A stretch of 30,306 bases of DNA from Symbiodinium natans (GCA_905221605.1 CAJNDS010001174.1:1-30306), one strand, 5' to 3'; shown: positions 1 to 9,815, counted from the stretch's first letter. Program-made: numbers and translations. Notes: generated by a model not told the origin, from the sequence alone.

Positions 1-133
1 CGTTTTGACCGAAACGTTTTGACCGAAACGTTTGGACCGAAACGTTTTGACCGAAACGTTTTGACCGAAACGTTTTGACCGAAACGTTTTGACCGAAACG
101 TTTTGACCGAAACGTTTTGACCGAAACGTTTTT
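1..133. repeat. 14-bp tandem array, unit CGTTTTGACCGAAA
   Basis: About nine head-to-tail copies of CGTTTTGACCGAAA are seen, one with a T-to-G change (CGTTTGGACCGAAA near 29). The array begins at the window edge, so its true length is unknown. It ends in a poly-T run at about 128-139. No gene is seen in it. Confidence 0.95.
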
Positions 134-139
134 TTTTTT

Positions 140-672
140 GGAACCACCTTTTCATTTTTGGGGCTGGGGGCGGGCTGGGGCTGGGGGCTTGGGGCTGAGG
201 GCTGGGGGCTGGGGCTGGGGGGCCGGAGGCTGGGGGCTGGCTGGGGGCTGGGGCTGGGGTCGGGGAGCTGGGGCTGGGGCTGGGGCTGGGGGCTGGGCTG
301 GGGATGGGGCTGGGGATGCGGGCGGGGATGGGGCTGGGGATGGGCTGGGGATGGGGGCTGGGGATGGGGGATGGGGCTGAGGGCTGGGGCTGGGGATGGG
401 GCTGGGGGGGATGGCTGGGGGGCTGAGGCTGAGCCTGGGGCTGGGGCTGGGGCTGGGCCTGGGGCTGGGGCTGGGGCTGGGGCTGGGGCTGGGGCTGGGG
501 CTGGGGCTGGGGCGGGGGCTGGAACGGAAAGCTGGTGGGCGGGGCTGGCTTTGGCTGCTGGGGCTGGGGTGGGGCTGCGGGGTGGGGGGCGCTGAGGCTG
601 GGCTGGGCTTGGGGCTGGGGCTGCGGCTCAGGGGGCTGGGCTGGGCTGGGACTGGGGCTGGTGGGGCTGAAA
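140..672. repeat. G-rich TGGGGC microsatellite tract
   Basis: The + strand is almost entirely built of GGGGCT/GGGGAT hexamers, most regular at about 436-512. G-runs of three or four every six bases make G-quadruplex formation possible on this strand. Gly/Ala/Trp or Gly/Leu reading frames stay open in all three + frames simply because the hexamer has no stop codon; they are not genes. Confidence 0.93.
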
Positions 673-990
673 AATAAAACTAAGGTTGGGCCTCAGCTTA
701 AAGCTGGGCTTTGCGAGCCAATTTCGATTGGGAGCCAGTTTTGGGCTTTGGGAGCCAATTTTCGGTTTTGGGAAGCTAATTTTGGGCTTTGGGATAATTT
801 GGGGAGGCGATTTGGGCTTTGGTTTGCCGGGGCCCGGGAAGGCCCCAGAGGTTTAAGTAAATTGAACATTTTGGCCTCCCGGCCTCCCACTTTGGATTAA
901 TTTACTTAAACTCTGTTTGTCAGCTGTTTAGACAAATATCTTGGAAAATTCAGATTGATACCACATACAATTTCTATTTATTTTGTCTTG
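673..990. other. Spacer with degenerate GGGAGCCAATTTT repeats and a 13-bp inverted repeat
   Basis: The first part (about 700-830) holds degenerate copies of a TTTGGGAGCCAATTTT-like unit, related to the minisatellites at 1.27-2.5 kb and 25.1-25.7 kb. GTTTAAGTAAATT at 851-863 is exactly complementary to AATTTACTTAAAC at 899-911, with a 35-nt loop. The motif recurs in the array-flanking block C (2.5 kb, 5.9 kb). No gene is supported. Confidence 0.6.
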
Positions 991-1169
991 AGGGTTTAGG
1001 GTTTAGGGTTTAGGGTTTAGGGTTTAGGGTTTAGGGTTTAGGGTTTAGGGTTTAGGTTAGGGTTTAGGGTTTAGGGTTTAGGGTTTAGGGTTTAGGGTTT
1101 AGGGTTTAGGGTTTAGGGTTTAGGGTTTAGGGTTTAGGGTTTAGGGTTTAGGGTTTAGGGTTTAGGGTT
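991..1169 (+). repeat. Interstitial telomeric array (TTTAGGG)n
   Basis: About 25 copies of TTTAGGG, with one shortened unit near 1050. The repeat type is that of dinoflagellate and plant telomeres. Sequence continues on both sides, so the array is interstitial in this assembly. The G-rich strand reads towards the interior of the window. Confidence 0.97.
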
Positions 1170-1250
1170 CGCCAGCGCAGCGTGGCGCCCAGGACAACTA
1201 TTCTATAGGTGGCTGCCCTATGCTCCAATAAACTTTTTACGGCGACAATT
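1170..1250 (+). repeat. Array-flanking block A, left copy
   Basis: This segment begins with GCCAGCGCAGCGTGGCGCC and runs through CAATAAACTTTTTACGG. Its reverse complement lies at 25686-25764, also directly against a telomeric array, with only a few differences. It holds a small inverted repeat (CGCCA...TGGCG). The matching block and array are in mirror orientation at the two ends of a 24.6-kb segment. Confidence 0.85.
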
Positions 1251-1267
1251 TTCGAAAGGCTGAAGTG

Positions 1268-2510
1268 AAGCCCCAAACATGTTTCAGAAGGCCCAAATTG
1301 GCTTCAGAAGGCCAAAATTGGCTAGAAGCCTCAGAAGCCCAAAATTAGCTTTAGAAGGCCAAAAATTGGCGTCAAAATTCGCTTCAGAAGGCCAAAATTG
1401 GCTTCAGAAGCCTCAGAAGCCCAAAATTAGCTTTAGAAGGCCCAAAATTGGCTTCAGAAGGCCAAAATTGGCTTCAGAAGCCTCAGAAGCCCAAAATTAG
1501 CTGTAGAAGGCCCAAAATTTGCTTCAGAAGGCCAAAATTGGCTTCAGAAGCTTCAGAATTAGCTTTAGAAGGCCCAAAATTGTCTTCGGAAGGCCAAAAT
1601 TGGCTTCAGAAGCCTCAGAAGCACAAAATTAACTTTAGAAGGCCCAAATTGGCTTCAGAAGGCCAATTAGCTTCTCAGAAGCACAAAATTAACTTTAGAA
1701 GGCCAAAATTGACTTCAGAAGGCCAATTAGCTTGAGAAGGCCAAAACGGGCTTCAGAAGCTTCAGAAGCCTCAGAAGCCCAAAATTAGCTTTAGAAGGCC
1801 CAAAATTGGCTCCAGAAAAATTGGTTTCAGAAGTCTCAGAAGCCCAAAATTAGCTTTAGAAGGCCCAAAATTGGCTTCAGAAGCTTCAGAAGCCCAAAAT
1901 TAGCTTTTAGAAGGCCCAAAATTGCTTCAGAAGGCAAAAAGAAGAGAAGCCTCAGAAGCCCAAAATTAGCTTTAGAAGGTCCAAAATTGGCTTCAGAAGG
2001 CCAAAATTGTCTTCAGAAGATTCAGAAGCCCAAAATTAGCTTTAGAAGGCCCAAAATTGGCTCCAGAAGCCTCAGAAGACCAAAATTAACTTAGAAGACC
2101 CAACATTGGCTTCAGAAGGCCAAAATTGGCTTCATAAGGCCCAAAATTGGCTTCAGAAGGCCAAATTGGCTTCAAAAGCCTCAGAAGACCAAAATTAGCT
2201 TTAGAAGACCCAAAATTGGCTTCAGAAGGCCAAAATTGGCTTCAGAAGCCAAAATTAGCTTTAGAAGGCCCAAAATTGGCAGCAGAGGGCAGAACCCAAC
2301 ATTGGCTTCCAGAAAGCAAAAAATTTGCTCCAGACCCGACTTGGCTTCAGAGGCCCAAATCGGCTTCAGAGCCCGAGGCCAAAATTTGCTTCAGAGGCCC
2401 TTGTTTCAGAAGGCCCAAAATGGCCCAAAATTGGCTGCAGAAGACCCAAAAAAGGCTTCAGAAGACCCAAAATTGGCTTCAGAAGGCCCAAAACAGGATT
2501 TGAGAAGCTT
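1268..2510. repeat. Minisatellite, about 20-bp units (GCTTCAGAAGGCCAAAATTG)
   Basis: Degenerate tandem units alternate between CTTCAGAAGGCCAAAATTGG and TTTAGAAGGCCCAAAATTAG variants, sometimes with an inserted AGCCTCAGAAG. Short Lys/Pro-rich frames (for example at 2236-2691) are products of the repeat. An inverted member of the same family lies at 25125-25680. Confidence 0.93.
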
Positions 2511-2514
2511 TAAA

Positions 2515-2694
2515 GAGCTCCAAAGTGCTGAAATGTTCAATTTTCTTTTAAACCTCCTTGCACTGCGCAGGCACAAAGCCCAAAAGCCTTCTTTGTTCGA
2601 TTTACTTAAACATCCTCGCCTACGCAGTCACAAAGCAACTGACGACAACTCAACAAAAAGCTGCGCTGGCGCACAAGGGCGAAGCCCCTAAAAG
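2515..2694 (+). repeat. Array-flanking block C, left copy
   Basis: This stretch contains TTTAAACCTCCTTGC, GCGCAGGCACAAAGCCC, GTTCGATTTACTTAAAC and GGGCGAAGCCCC. It directly precedes a TTTAGGG array. Its reverse complement is found at 5806-5970 next to a CCCTAAA array, so the two copies mirror one another. Confidence 0.85.
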
Positions 2695-2822
2695 TTTAGG
2701 GTTTAGGGTTTAGGGTTTAGGGTTTAGGGTTTAGGGTTTAGGGTTTAGGGTTTAGGGTTTAGGGTTTAGGGTTTAGGGTTTAGGGTTTAGGGTTTAGGGT
2801 TTAGGGTTTAGGGTTTAGGGTT
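2695..2822 (+). repeat. Interstitial telomeric array (TTTAGGG)n
   Basis: About 18 uninterrupted TTTAGGG copies lie between block C on the left and block B on the right. The mirror counterpart (block B, CCCTAAA, block C, all inverted) is at 5333-5970. Confidence 0.97.
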
Positions 2823-2967
2823 CCAAATCCAAGCATTTCACTAGTAGAGCTCCTTACTCCGGTTTCGAATATCGACCCACCCACCCATTGGATCCCATAA
2901 CATTATGAAAATATTTTACTTCTCGTTTTTAAACAAGACGGCCTACGCGCCCAAAACGTCTAATTCT
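2823..2967 (+). repeat. Array-flanking block B, copy 1
   Basis: About 145 bp containing AAGCATTTCACTAGTAGAGC, GAATATCGACCCACCCACCC and AACAAGACGGCCTACGCGCC. A direct copy at 4317-4465 is almost identical (AACGTC versus AATGTC is one visible difference). An inverted, shorter copy is at 5333-5439. Short reading frames starting at about 2905 and 4405 run from this block into repeats and are unlikely to be genes. Confidence 0.88.
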
Positions 2968-3146
2968 GGCGTCCCGGGGGGGGCCCGGGACACTGTCCCA
3001 GGGGCGTCCCGGGGTGTCCCGCAGGGGTCCCGGGACAACTGTCCCGGGCCTGTCTGGGGGGGCCCCGGGACAAAGGTCCCGGGAAGGCCCCGGGACACCC
3101 CGGGACGCCCCGGGACAAGCTGTCCCGGGGGGACCCCGGGACGACC
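2968..3146. repeat. GC-rich palindrome cluster built on GTCCCGGG
   Basis: The stretch repeats GTCCCGGGG and CCCCGGGACA in both orientations, giving many self-complementary sites such as CCGGGACAACTGTCCCGG and GGGACAAGCTGTCCC. A second, shorter cluster is at 4466-4637. Strong secondary structure is expected in single strands. Confidence 0.85.
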
Positions 3147-3677
3147 CTGTCCGGGAATTTTGGTGCTTGTCCGGGAATTTTGGTGCTTGTCCGGGAATTT
3201 TTGGTGCTTGTCCGGGAATTTTTGGTGTTTGTCCGGGAATTTTTGGTGCTTGTCCGGGAATTTTTTGTGCTTGTCCGGAAATGTTTGGTGCTTGTCCGGG
3301 AATTGTTGGTGCTTGTCCGGAAATGTTTGGTGCTTGTCCGGGAATTGTTGGTGCTTGTCCGGGAATTTTTGGTGCTTGTCCGGAAATTGTTGGTGCTTGT
3401 CCGGAAATTTTTGGTGCTTGTCCGGAAATTTTTGGTGCTTTGTCCGGGAATTGTTGGTGCTTTGTCCGGAAATTGTTGGTGCTTGTCCGGAAATTGTTGG
3501 TGCTTGTCCGGGAATTTTGGGTGGTTGGCCGTGAATTCTTGCTTGTTCGGGAAGTGTTGGTGCTTGTCCGGGAATTTTTGGTGCTTGTCCGGGAATTTTT
3601 GGTGCTTGTCCGGGAATGTTTGGTGCTTGTCCGGGAATTTTTGGTGCTTGTCCGGGAATTTTTGGTGCTTGTCCGCG
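3147..3677 (+). repeat. 21-bp tandem array (GTCCGGGAATTTTTGGTGCT)
   Basis: About 25 copies of a 21-bp unit consisting of GTCCGGGAATTTTTGGTGCT plus one T; a common variant has GTCCGGAAAT. Because 21 is a multiple of three and the unit has no stop, all three + frames stay open, as does one - frame. The same array appears in inverted orientation at 4690-5146. Confidence 0.95.
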
Positions 3678-3715
3678 AATCCATTAGCTTTTAAATATAC
3701 ATAGGATAGAGAGTG

Positions 3716-3747
3716 TTTAGGGTTTAGGGTTTAGGGTTTAGGGTTTA
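3716..3747 (+). repeat. Short telomeric array (TTTAGGG)n
   Basis: About four TTTAGGG copies follow a short unique segment (3678-3715, ending GATAGAGAGTG) that is itself present inverted at about 4639-4680. The array is interrupted by the inverted-repeat-bounded insert that starts at 3748. Confidence 0.93.
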
Positions 3748-3853
3748 TTGAAATTATTAAGGGTTCAGGTCCGGGGAAGTTTCGAGGAAAGTTTCGAGGA
3801 GTTTCAAGGAGTTTCAAGGAGTTTCTGTTTTTGGATTTTCTTAATAATTTCAA
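3748..3853. mobile_element. 106-bp insert with perfect 14-bp terminal inverted repeats
   Basis: TTGAAATTATTAAG at 3748-3761 is the exact reverse complement of CTTAATAATTTCAA at 3840-3853. The interior holds short direct repeats GTTTCGAGGA/GTTTCAAGGA. Telomeric repeats lie on both sides. The architecture resembles a very small MITE-like insertion, but no clear target-site duplication is visible and the superfamily cannot be assigned. Confidence 0.5.
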
Positions 3854-3868
3854 GTTACAGGGGGCTTG

Positions 3869-4316
3869 AGGGTTTAGGGTTTAGGGTTTAGGGTTTAGGG
3901 TTTAGGGTTTAGGGTTTAGGGTTTAGGGTTTAGGGTTGCGGGTTTAGGGTTTAGGGTTTAGGGTTTAGGGTTTAGGGTTTAGGGTTTAGGGTTTAGGGTT
4001 TAGGGTTTAGGGTTTAGGGTTTAGGGTTTAGGGTTTAGGGTTTCGGGTTTTAGGGTTTAGGGTTTAGGGTTTTAGGATTTAGGGTTTAGGGTTTTTAGGG
4101 TTTAGGGTTTAGGGTTTTAGGGTTTGGGTTAGGGTTTAGGGTTTAGGGTTTGGTTTAGGGTTTAGGGTTTAGGTTAGGTTTTAGGTTTAGGGTGGTAGGG
4201 TTTCGGGTTTGGGTTTTAGGGTTTAGGGTTTAGGGTTTAGGGTTTTAGGGTTTTGGGTTTAGGGTTTAGGGTTTAGGGTTTAGGGTTTAGGGTTTAGGGT
4301 TTAGGGTTTAGGGTTC
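3869..4316 (+). repeat. Long, partly degenerate telomeric array (TTTAGGG)n
   Basis: Regular TTTAGGG to about 4040, then a degenerate section (TTTTAGGG, TTTAGGATT, GGGTTGGG and similar up to about 4250), then regular again. Degeneration fits an old internal array no longer maintained by telomerase. Confidence 0.95.
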
Positions 4317-4637
4317 AGCATCTCAAGTCCAAGCATTTCACTAGTAGAGCTCCTTACTCCGGTTTCGAATATCGACCCACCCACCCATTGGATCCCATAA
4401 CATTATGAAAATATTTTACTTCTCGTTTTTAAACAAGACGGCCTACGCGCCCAAAATGTCTAATTCTGGCGTCCCGGAGGGCCCCGGGACACTGTCCCAG
4501 GGGCGTCCCGGGGTGTCCCGCAGGGGTCCCGGGCGGGCCTGTCCCGGGGGGGCCCCGGGACAGGCCCGGGACACCCCGGGACGCCCCGGGACAAGCTGTC
4601 CCGGGGGGACCCCGGGACGACCCTGTCCGGGGGACAC
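4317..4637 (+). repeat. Block B copy 2 plus GTCCCGGG palindrome cluster
   Basis: A direct copy of 2823-3146: block B to about 4465, then a shortened GTCCCGGG cluster. The 21-bp array that follows in copy 1 is here replaced by its inverted form, after a junction at about 4639-4680 that matches 3672-3715 in inverted orientation. This marks the turning point of the mirror structure. Confidence 0.85.
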
Positions 4638-4689
4638 TCTCTAACCTATGTATATTTAAAAGCTAATGGATTCGCGGTTTTCCATTAAA

Positions 4690-5146
4690 ATTTTCCGGAC
4701 AAGCACCAAAAATTCCCGGACAAGCACCAAACATTCCCGGACAAGCACCAAAAATTCCCGGACAAGCACCAACACTTCCCGGACAAGCAACAATTCACGG
4801 CCAACCACCCAAAATTCCCGGACAAGCACCAACAATTCCCGGACAAGCACCAACAATTTCCGGACAAAGCACCAACAATTCCCGGACAAGCACCAAAAAT
4901 TTCCGGACAAGCACCAAAAATTCCCGGACAAGCACCAAAAATTCCCGGACCAGCACCAAACATTTCCGGACAAGCACCAAAAATTCCCGGACAAGCACCA
5001 AACATTTCCGGACAAGCGCCAAAAATTTCCGGACAAGCACCAAAAATTTCCGGACAAGCACCAAAAATTCCCGGACAAACACCAAAAATTCCCGGACGAG
5101 CACCAAAATTTCCCGGACAAGCACCAAAACTTCCCGGACAAGCACC
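4690..5146 (-). repeat. 21-bp tandem array, inverted copy
   Basis: About 21 copies of the 3147-3677 unit read on the - strand (on + it appears as CCCGGACAAGCACCAAAAAT). Like the first array it is open in several frames on both strands; the conceptual 116-178-residue proteins are repeat artefacts. Confidence 0.94.
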
Positions 5147-5332
5147 GATGGTCAAGGGTGGGGTGGGGTGGGGCCAGGCATGGCCATCAGGACTGGTTTT
5201 AGGGTTTAAGGCCTACTCTGGGCTGGCTTTAGGATTTAGGCCCCACTCTGGGCTGGCTTTAGGGCCTACTCTGGGCTGGCTTTAGGGTTTAGGGCCCAGC
5301 CTACTGAACCCAAAATTTTAAGGTTAAAACAT
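5147..5332 (+). repeat. Short tandem units CTACTCTGGGCTGGCTTTAG
   Basis: A GGGTGGGG run is followed by about three or four copies of a 25-30-bp unit with core CTCTGGGCTGGCTTTAGG. It includes TTTAGGGTTTAGG stretches, so it may derive from telomeric sequence. No gene is seen. Confidence 0.7.
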
Positions 5333-5439
5333 AAAGTAAAATATTTTCACAATGTTATGGGATCCACTGGGTGGGTGGGTCGATATTCGACACCGGAGTA
5401 AGTAGCTCTACTAGTGAAATGCTTGGACTTGAGATGCTG
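5333..5439 (-). repeat. Array-flanking block B, inverted copy
   Basis: Reverse complement of the start of 2823-2935 and 4317-4430, with a few substitutions. It abuts the CCCTAAA array at 5440, mirroring the 2695-2967 arrangement. Confidence 0.88.
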
Positions 5440-5805
5440 AACCCTAAACCCTAAACCCTAAACCCTAAACCCTGAACCCTAAACCCTAAACCCTAAACCC
5501 TAAACCCTAAACCCCTAAACCCCTAAACCCCTAAACCCTAAACCCTAAACCCTAAACCCTAAACCCTAAACCCTAAACCCTAAACCCTAAACCCTAAACC
5601 CTAAACCCTAAACCCTAAACCCTACCCTAAACCCTAAACCCTAAACCCTAAACTAAACCCTAACCCCTAAAACCTAAACCCTAAACCCTAAACCCTAAAC
5701 CCTAAACCCTAAACCCTAAACCCTAAACCCTAAACCCTAAACCCTAAACCCTAAACCCTAAACCCTAAACCCTAAACCCTAAACCCTAAACCCTAAACCC
5801 TAAAC
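5440..5805 (-). repeat. Interstitial telomeric array (CCCTAAA)n
   Basis: About 50 CCCTAAA copies with a few irregular units (CCCCTAAA near 5510-5530, CCCTACCC near 5622). Orientation is opposite to the arrays at 991-4316. It is bounded by inverted block B on the left and inverted block C on the right. Confidence 0.97.
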
Positions 5806-5970
5806 TTTAGGGGCTTCGCCCTTGTGCGCCAGCGCAGCTTTTTGTTGAGTTGTCGTCAGTTGCTTTGCGGTTGCGTAGGCGAGGATGTTTAAGTAAATCG
5901 AACAAAGAAGACTTTTGGGCTTTGTGCCTGCGCAGGGCAAGGAGGTTTAAGTAAATTGAACATTTGGTCC
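5806..5970 (-). repeat. Array-flanking block C, inverted copy
   Basis: Reverse complement of 2515-2694. It opens with the small hairpin GGGCTTCGCCC (5811-5821) and carries two direct copies of GTTTAAGTAAAT[CT]GAAC at about 5888 and 5947. It leads straight into the 46-bp satellite. Confidence 0.85.
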
Positions 5971-8900
5971 TTCGCTTGTCCCGATTGCAAAGAAGTCCGG
6001 GAGGGCCAATTTGCGGACTTCCGGGAGGGCCAATTTGCGTATTTGAAGGAAGACTTATTGGAGGGCCAATTCGCCTATTTCGGGACGAAGGAGGAGGACT
6101 TCCTGGAGGACACAAAGAAGGAGGACTTCCTGGAGGGCCAATTTTCTTGTCTCGGGGACGAAGAAGGAGGACTTCTTGGAGGGCCAATTTGTTCCGACAC
6201 AAAGAAGGAAGACTTCCTGGAGAGTTTGCTGAACACCGCGGAGGCAAAAAAGTAGGACTTCCTGGAGGGCCAATTGCTTATCTTGGGCACAAAGAAGGAT
6301 GATTTCCTGGAGGGCCAGTTTGCTTATCCCGGGACAAAGAAGGAGGCTTCCTGGAGGGCCAGTTTGCTTATCTCGGGGACAAAGAAGGAGGACTTCCTGG
6401 AGGGCAAGTTTGCTTAACCTGGGGACAAAGAAGGAGGACTTCCTGGAGGGCCAGTTTGCTTATCCCGGGACAAAGAAGGAGGTGGAGGGCAGTTTGCTTA
6501 TCCCGTGGACAAAGAAGGAGGACTTCCTGGAGGGCCAGTTTGCTGATCCCGAGGACAAAGAAGGAGGACTTCCTGGAGGGCCAGTTTGCTTCTTGGGGAC
6601 AAAGAAGGAGGACTTCCTGGAGGGTCAGTTTGCCTATCCCGGGGACAAAGAAGGAGGACTTCCTGGACAGTTTGCTTCTCCCGGGGACAAAGAAGGAGAA
6701 CTTCCTGGAGGGCCAGTTTGCTTATCCCGGGGACAAAGAAGGAGGACTTCCTGGAGGGCCAGTTTGCTTATCCCGGGGACAAAGAAGGGGGACTTACTGG
6801 AGGGCCAGTTTGCTCACAAAGAAGGAGGACTTCCTGAGGGCCAGTTTGCTTATCCCGGGGACAAAGAAGGATGACTTGCTGGAGGGCAAGTTTGCTTATC
6901 CCGGGGACAAAGAAGGCGGACTTCCTGGACAGTTTGCGTCTTTCGGGGACAAAGAAGGAGGACTTCCTGGAGGGCCAGTTTGCTTATCCCGGGGACAAAG
7001 AAGGAGGACTTCCTGGAGGGCCAGTTTGCTTATCCCGGGGACAAAGAAGGAGGACTTACTGGAGGGCCAGTTTGCTTATCCCGGGGACAAAGAAGGAGGA
7101 TTTCCTGCACCAGTTTGCTTATCCCGGGGACCAACAAGGAGGACTTCCTGGAGGGCCAGTTTGCTCCTGGAGGGCCAGTTTGCTTATCCCGGAAACAAAG
7201 AAGGAGGACTTCCTGGAGGGCCAGTTTGCTTATCCCGGGGACAAAGAAGGAGGACTTCCTGGACAGTTTGCTTCTCCCGGGGACAAAGAAGGAGGACTTC
7301 ATGCAGGGGACAAAGAAGGAGGACTTCCTGGAGTGCCAGTTTGCTTATCCCGGGGACAAAGAAGGAGGACTTGCTGGAGGGCCAGTTTGCTTGTCCCGGG
7401 ACTTCCTGGAGGGCCAGTTTGCTTATCCCGGGGACAAAGAAGGAGGACTTCCCCCGGAGGGCCAGTTTGCTTATCTCGGGAACAAAGAAGGAGGACTTCC
7501 TGGAGGGCCAGTTTGCTTGTCCGGGGACACAAAAGGAAGACTTCCTGGAGGGCCAGTTTGCTTATCCCGGGGACAAAGAAGGAGGACTTCCTGGAAGGCC
7601 AGTTTCTTATTCTGGGGACAAAGAAGGAGGACTTCCTGGAGGGCCAGTTTGCTTCTCCTGGGGACAAAGAAGGAGGACTTCCTGGAGGGCCAGTTTGCTT
7701 CTGCCGGGGACAAAGAAGGAGGACCTCCTGGAGGGCCAGTTTGCTTATCGCGGGAACAAAGAAGGAGGACTTCCTGGAGGGCCAGTTTGCTTCTCCCGGG
7801 GACAAAGAAGCAGGACTTCCCCGGAGGGCCAGTTTGCTTATCCCGGGAACAAAGAAGGAGGACTTCCTGGAGGGCCAGTTTGCTTATCCCGGGAACAAAG
7901 AAGGAGGACTTCCTGGAGGGCCAGTTTGCTTATCGCGGGAACAACAGTTTGCTTATCCCGGGACAAAGAAGGAAGTTTTTCTGGAGGGGAGGGCCAGTTT
8001 GCTTATCCCGGGACAAAGAAGCAGGACTTCCTGGAAGGCCAGCTTCTTATTCTGGGGACAAAGAAGGAGGACTTCCTGGAGGGCCAGTTTGCTTCTCCTG
8101 GGGACAAAGAAGCAGGACTTCCCCGGAGGGCCAGTTTGCTTATCCCGGGAACAAAGAAGGAGGACTTCCTGGAGGGCCAGTTTGCTTATCGCGGGAACAA
8201 AGAAGGAAGACTTCCTGGAGGGCCAGTTTGCTTATCCCGGGACAAAGAAGGAGGTTTTTCTGGAGGGGAGGGCCAGTTTGCTTATCCCGGGACAAAGAAG
8301 CAGGACTTCCTGGAAGGCCAGCTTCTTATTCTGGGGACAAAGAAGGAGGACTTCCTAAAGGGCCAGTTTGCTTCTCCTGGGGACAAAGAAGGAGGACTTC
8401 CTGGAGGGCCAGTTTGCTTCTCCCAAAGACAAAGAAGGAGGACTTCCTGGAGGGCCAGTTTGCTTGTCCCGGGACTTCCTGGAGGGCCAGTTTGCTTATC
8501 CCAGGGACAAAGAAGGAGGACTTCCTGGAGGGTCAGTTTGCTTATCCGGGGGCAAAGAAGGAGGACTTCCTGGAGGGCCAGTTTGCTTGTCCGGGGCCAA
8601 AAAGGGAGGACTTCCTGGAGGGCCGTCCTGGGGACAAAGAAGGAGGACTTCCTGGAAGGCCAGCTTCTTATTCTGGGGACAAAGAAGGAGGACTTCCTGG
8701 AGGGCCAGTTTGCTTATCCCGGGAACAAAGAAGGAGGACTTGCTGGAGGGCCAGATTGCTTATCCCGGGACTTCCTGGAGGGCCAGTTTGCTTATCCCGG
8801 GGACAAAGAAGGAGGACTTCCCCGGAGGGCCAGTTTGCTATCCCGGGAACAAAGAAGGAGGACTTCCTGGAGGGCCAGTTTTCTTGTCCGGGGACAAAAA

Positions 8901-9815
8901 GGAGGACTTCCTGGAGGGCCAGTTTGCTTATCCCGGGGACAAAGCAGGAGGACTTCCTGGAAGGCCAGTTTCTTATTCTGGGGACAAAGAAGGAGGACTT
9001 CCTGGAGGGCCAGTTTGCTTCTCCTGGGGACAAAGAAGGAGGACTTCCTGGAGGGCCAGTTTGCTTCTCCCGGGGACAAAGAAGGAGGACTTGCTGGAGG
9101 GCCAGTTTGCTTATCGCGGGAACAAAGAAGGAGGACTTCCTGGAGGGCCAGTTTGCTTATCCCGGGACAAAGAAGGAGGACTTCCTGGCAGGCCACTTTC
9201 TTATTCTGGGGACAAAGAAGGAGGACTTTCTGGAGGTCCAGTTTGCTTATCCCGGGAACAAAGAAGGAGGATATCCCGCGGGGACAAAGATGGAGGACTT
9301 CCTGGAGGGCCAGCTTCTTATTCTGGGGACAAAGAAGGAGGACTTCCTGGAGGGCCAGTTTGCTCACAAAGAAGGAGGACTTCCTGGAGGGCCAGTTTGC
9401 TTGTCCGGGGACAAAAAGGAGGACTTCCTGGAGGGCCAGTTTGCTTATCCCGGGGACAAAGAAGGAGGACTTCCTGGAAGGCCAGTTTCTTATTCTGGGG
9501 ACAAAGAAGGAGGACTTCCTGGAGCAGTTTGCTTCTCCTGGGGACAAAGAAGGAGGACTTCCTGGAGGGCCAGTTTCTGATTCTGGGGACAAAGAAGGAG
9601 GACTTCCTGGAGGGCCAGTTTGCTCCTTCCGGGGACAAAGAAGGAGGACTTCCTGGAGGGCCAGTTTGCTTATCCCGGGGACAAAGAAGGAGGAGCTTAT
9701 CCCGGACAAAGAAGGAGAACTTCCTGGAGGGCCAGTTTGCTTATCCGGGGCGCTTATCCCGAGGACAAAGAAGGAGGAATTGCTGGAAGGACAGAAGGAG
9801 GACTACTTGGAGGTC
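5971..9815 (+). repeat. 46-bp satellite, array 1
   Basis: More than 80 units of a 46-bp repeat, readable as GACTTCCTGGAGGGCCAGTT, then TGCTTATCCCGGGGACAAAG, then AAGGAG. The first 300 bp are the most diverged. Common variants have CTTCTCC, TTCTTATTCTGGGG or a missing G (45 bp). The + strand consensus has no stop in any frame, so frames of 495-1,181 codons run through it (the longest 6456-10001); because 46 is not a multiple of three, each reads three different peptides in rotation. I regard them as non-coding. Confidence 0.96.

Noticed and set aside
117-677. Gly/Ala/Leu-rich frames
   Set aside because: Low-complexity translation of the TGGGGC hexamer tract, open in all three frames.
991-1169. 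True chromosome end
   Set aside because: Unrelated sequence continues for about 1 kb to the left and more than 29 kb to the right; as assembled the array is interstitial.
1268-2510. Possible dinoflagellate spliced-leader (DinoSL) copies, because units contain CCAAAATTGGCTTCAGAAG
   Set aside because: The resemblance to the end of the 22-nt leader is only partial and is explained by the minisatellite; no full leader sequence was seen by eye on either strand.
2929-3704. Open frames of 174-251 codons on both strands
   Set aside because: Products of the 21-bp array, whose length is a multiple of three and which has no stops; no start context or domain.
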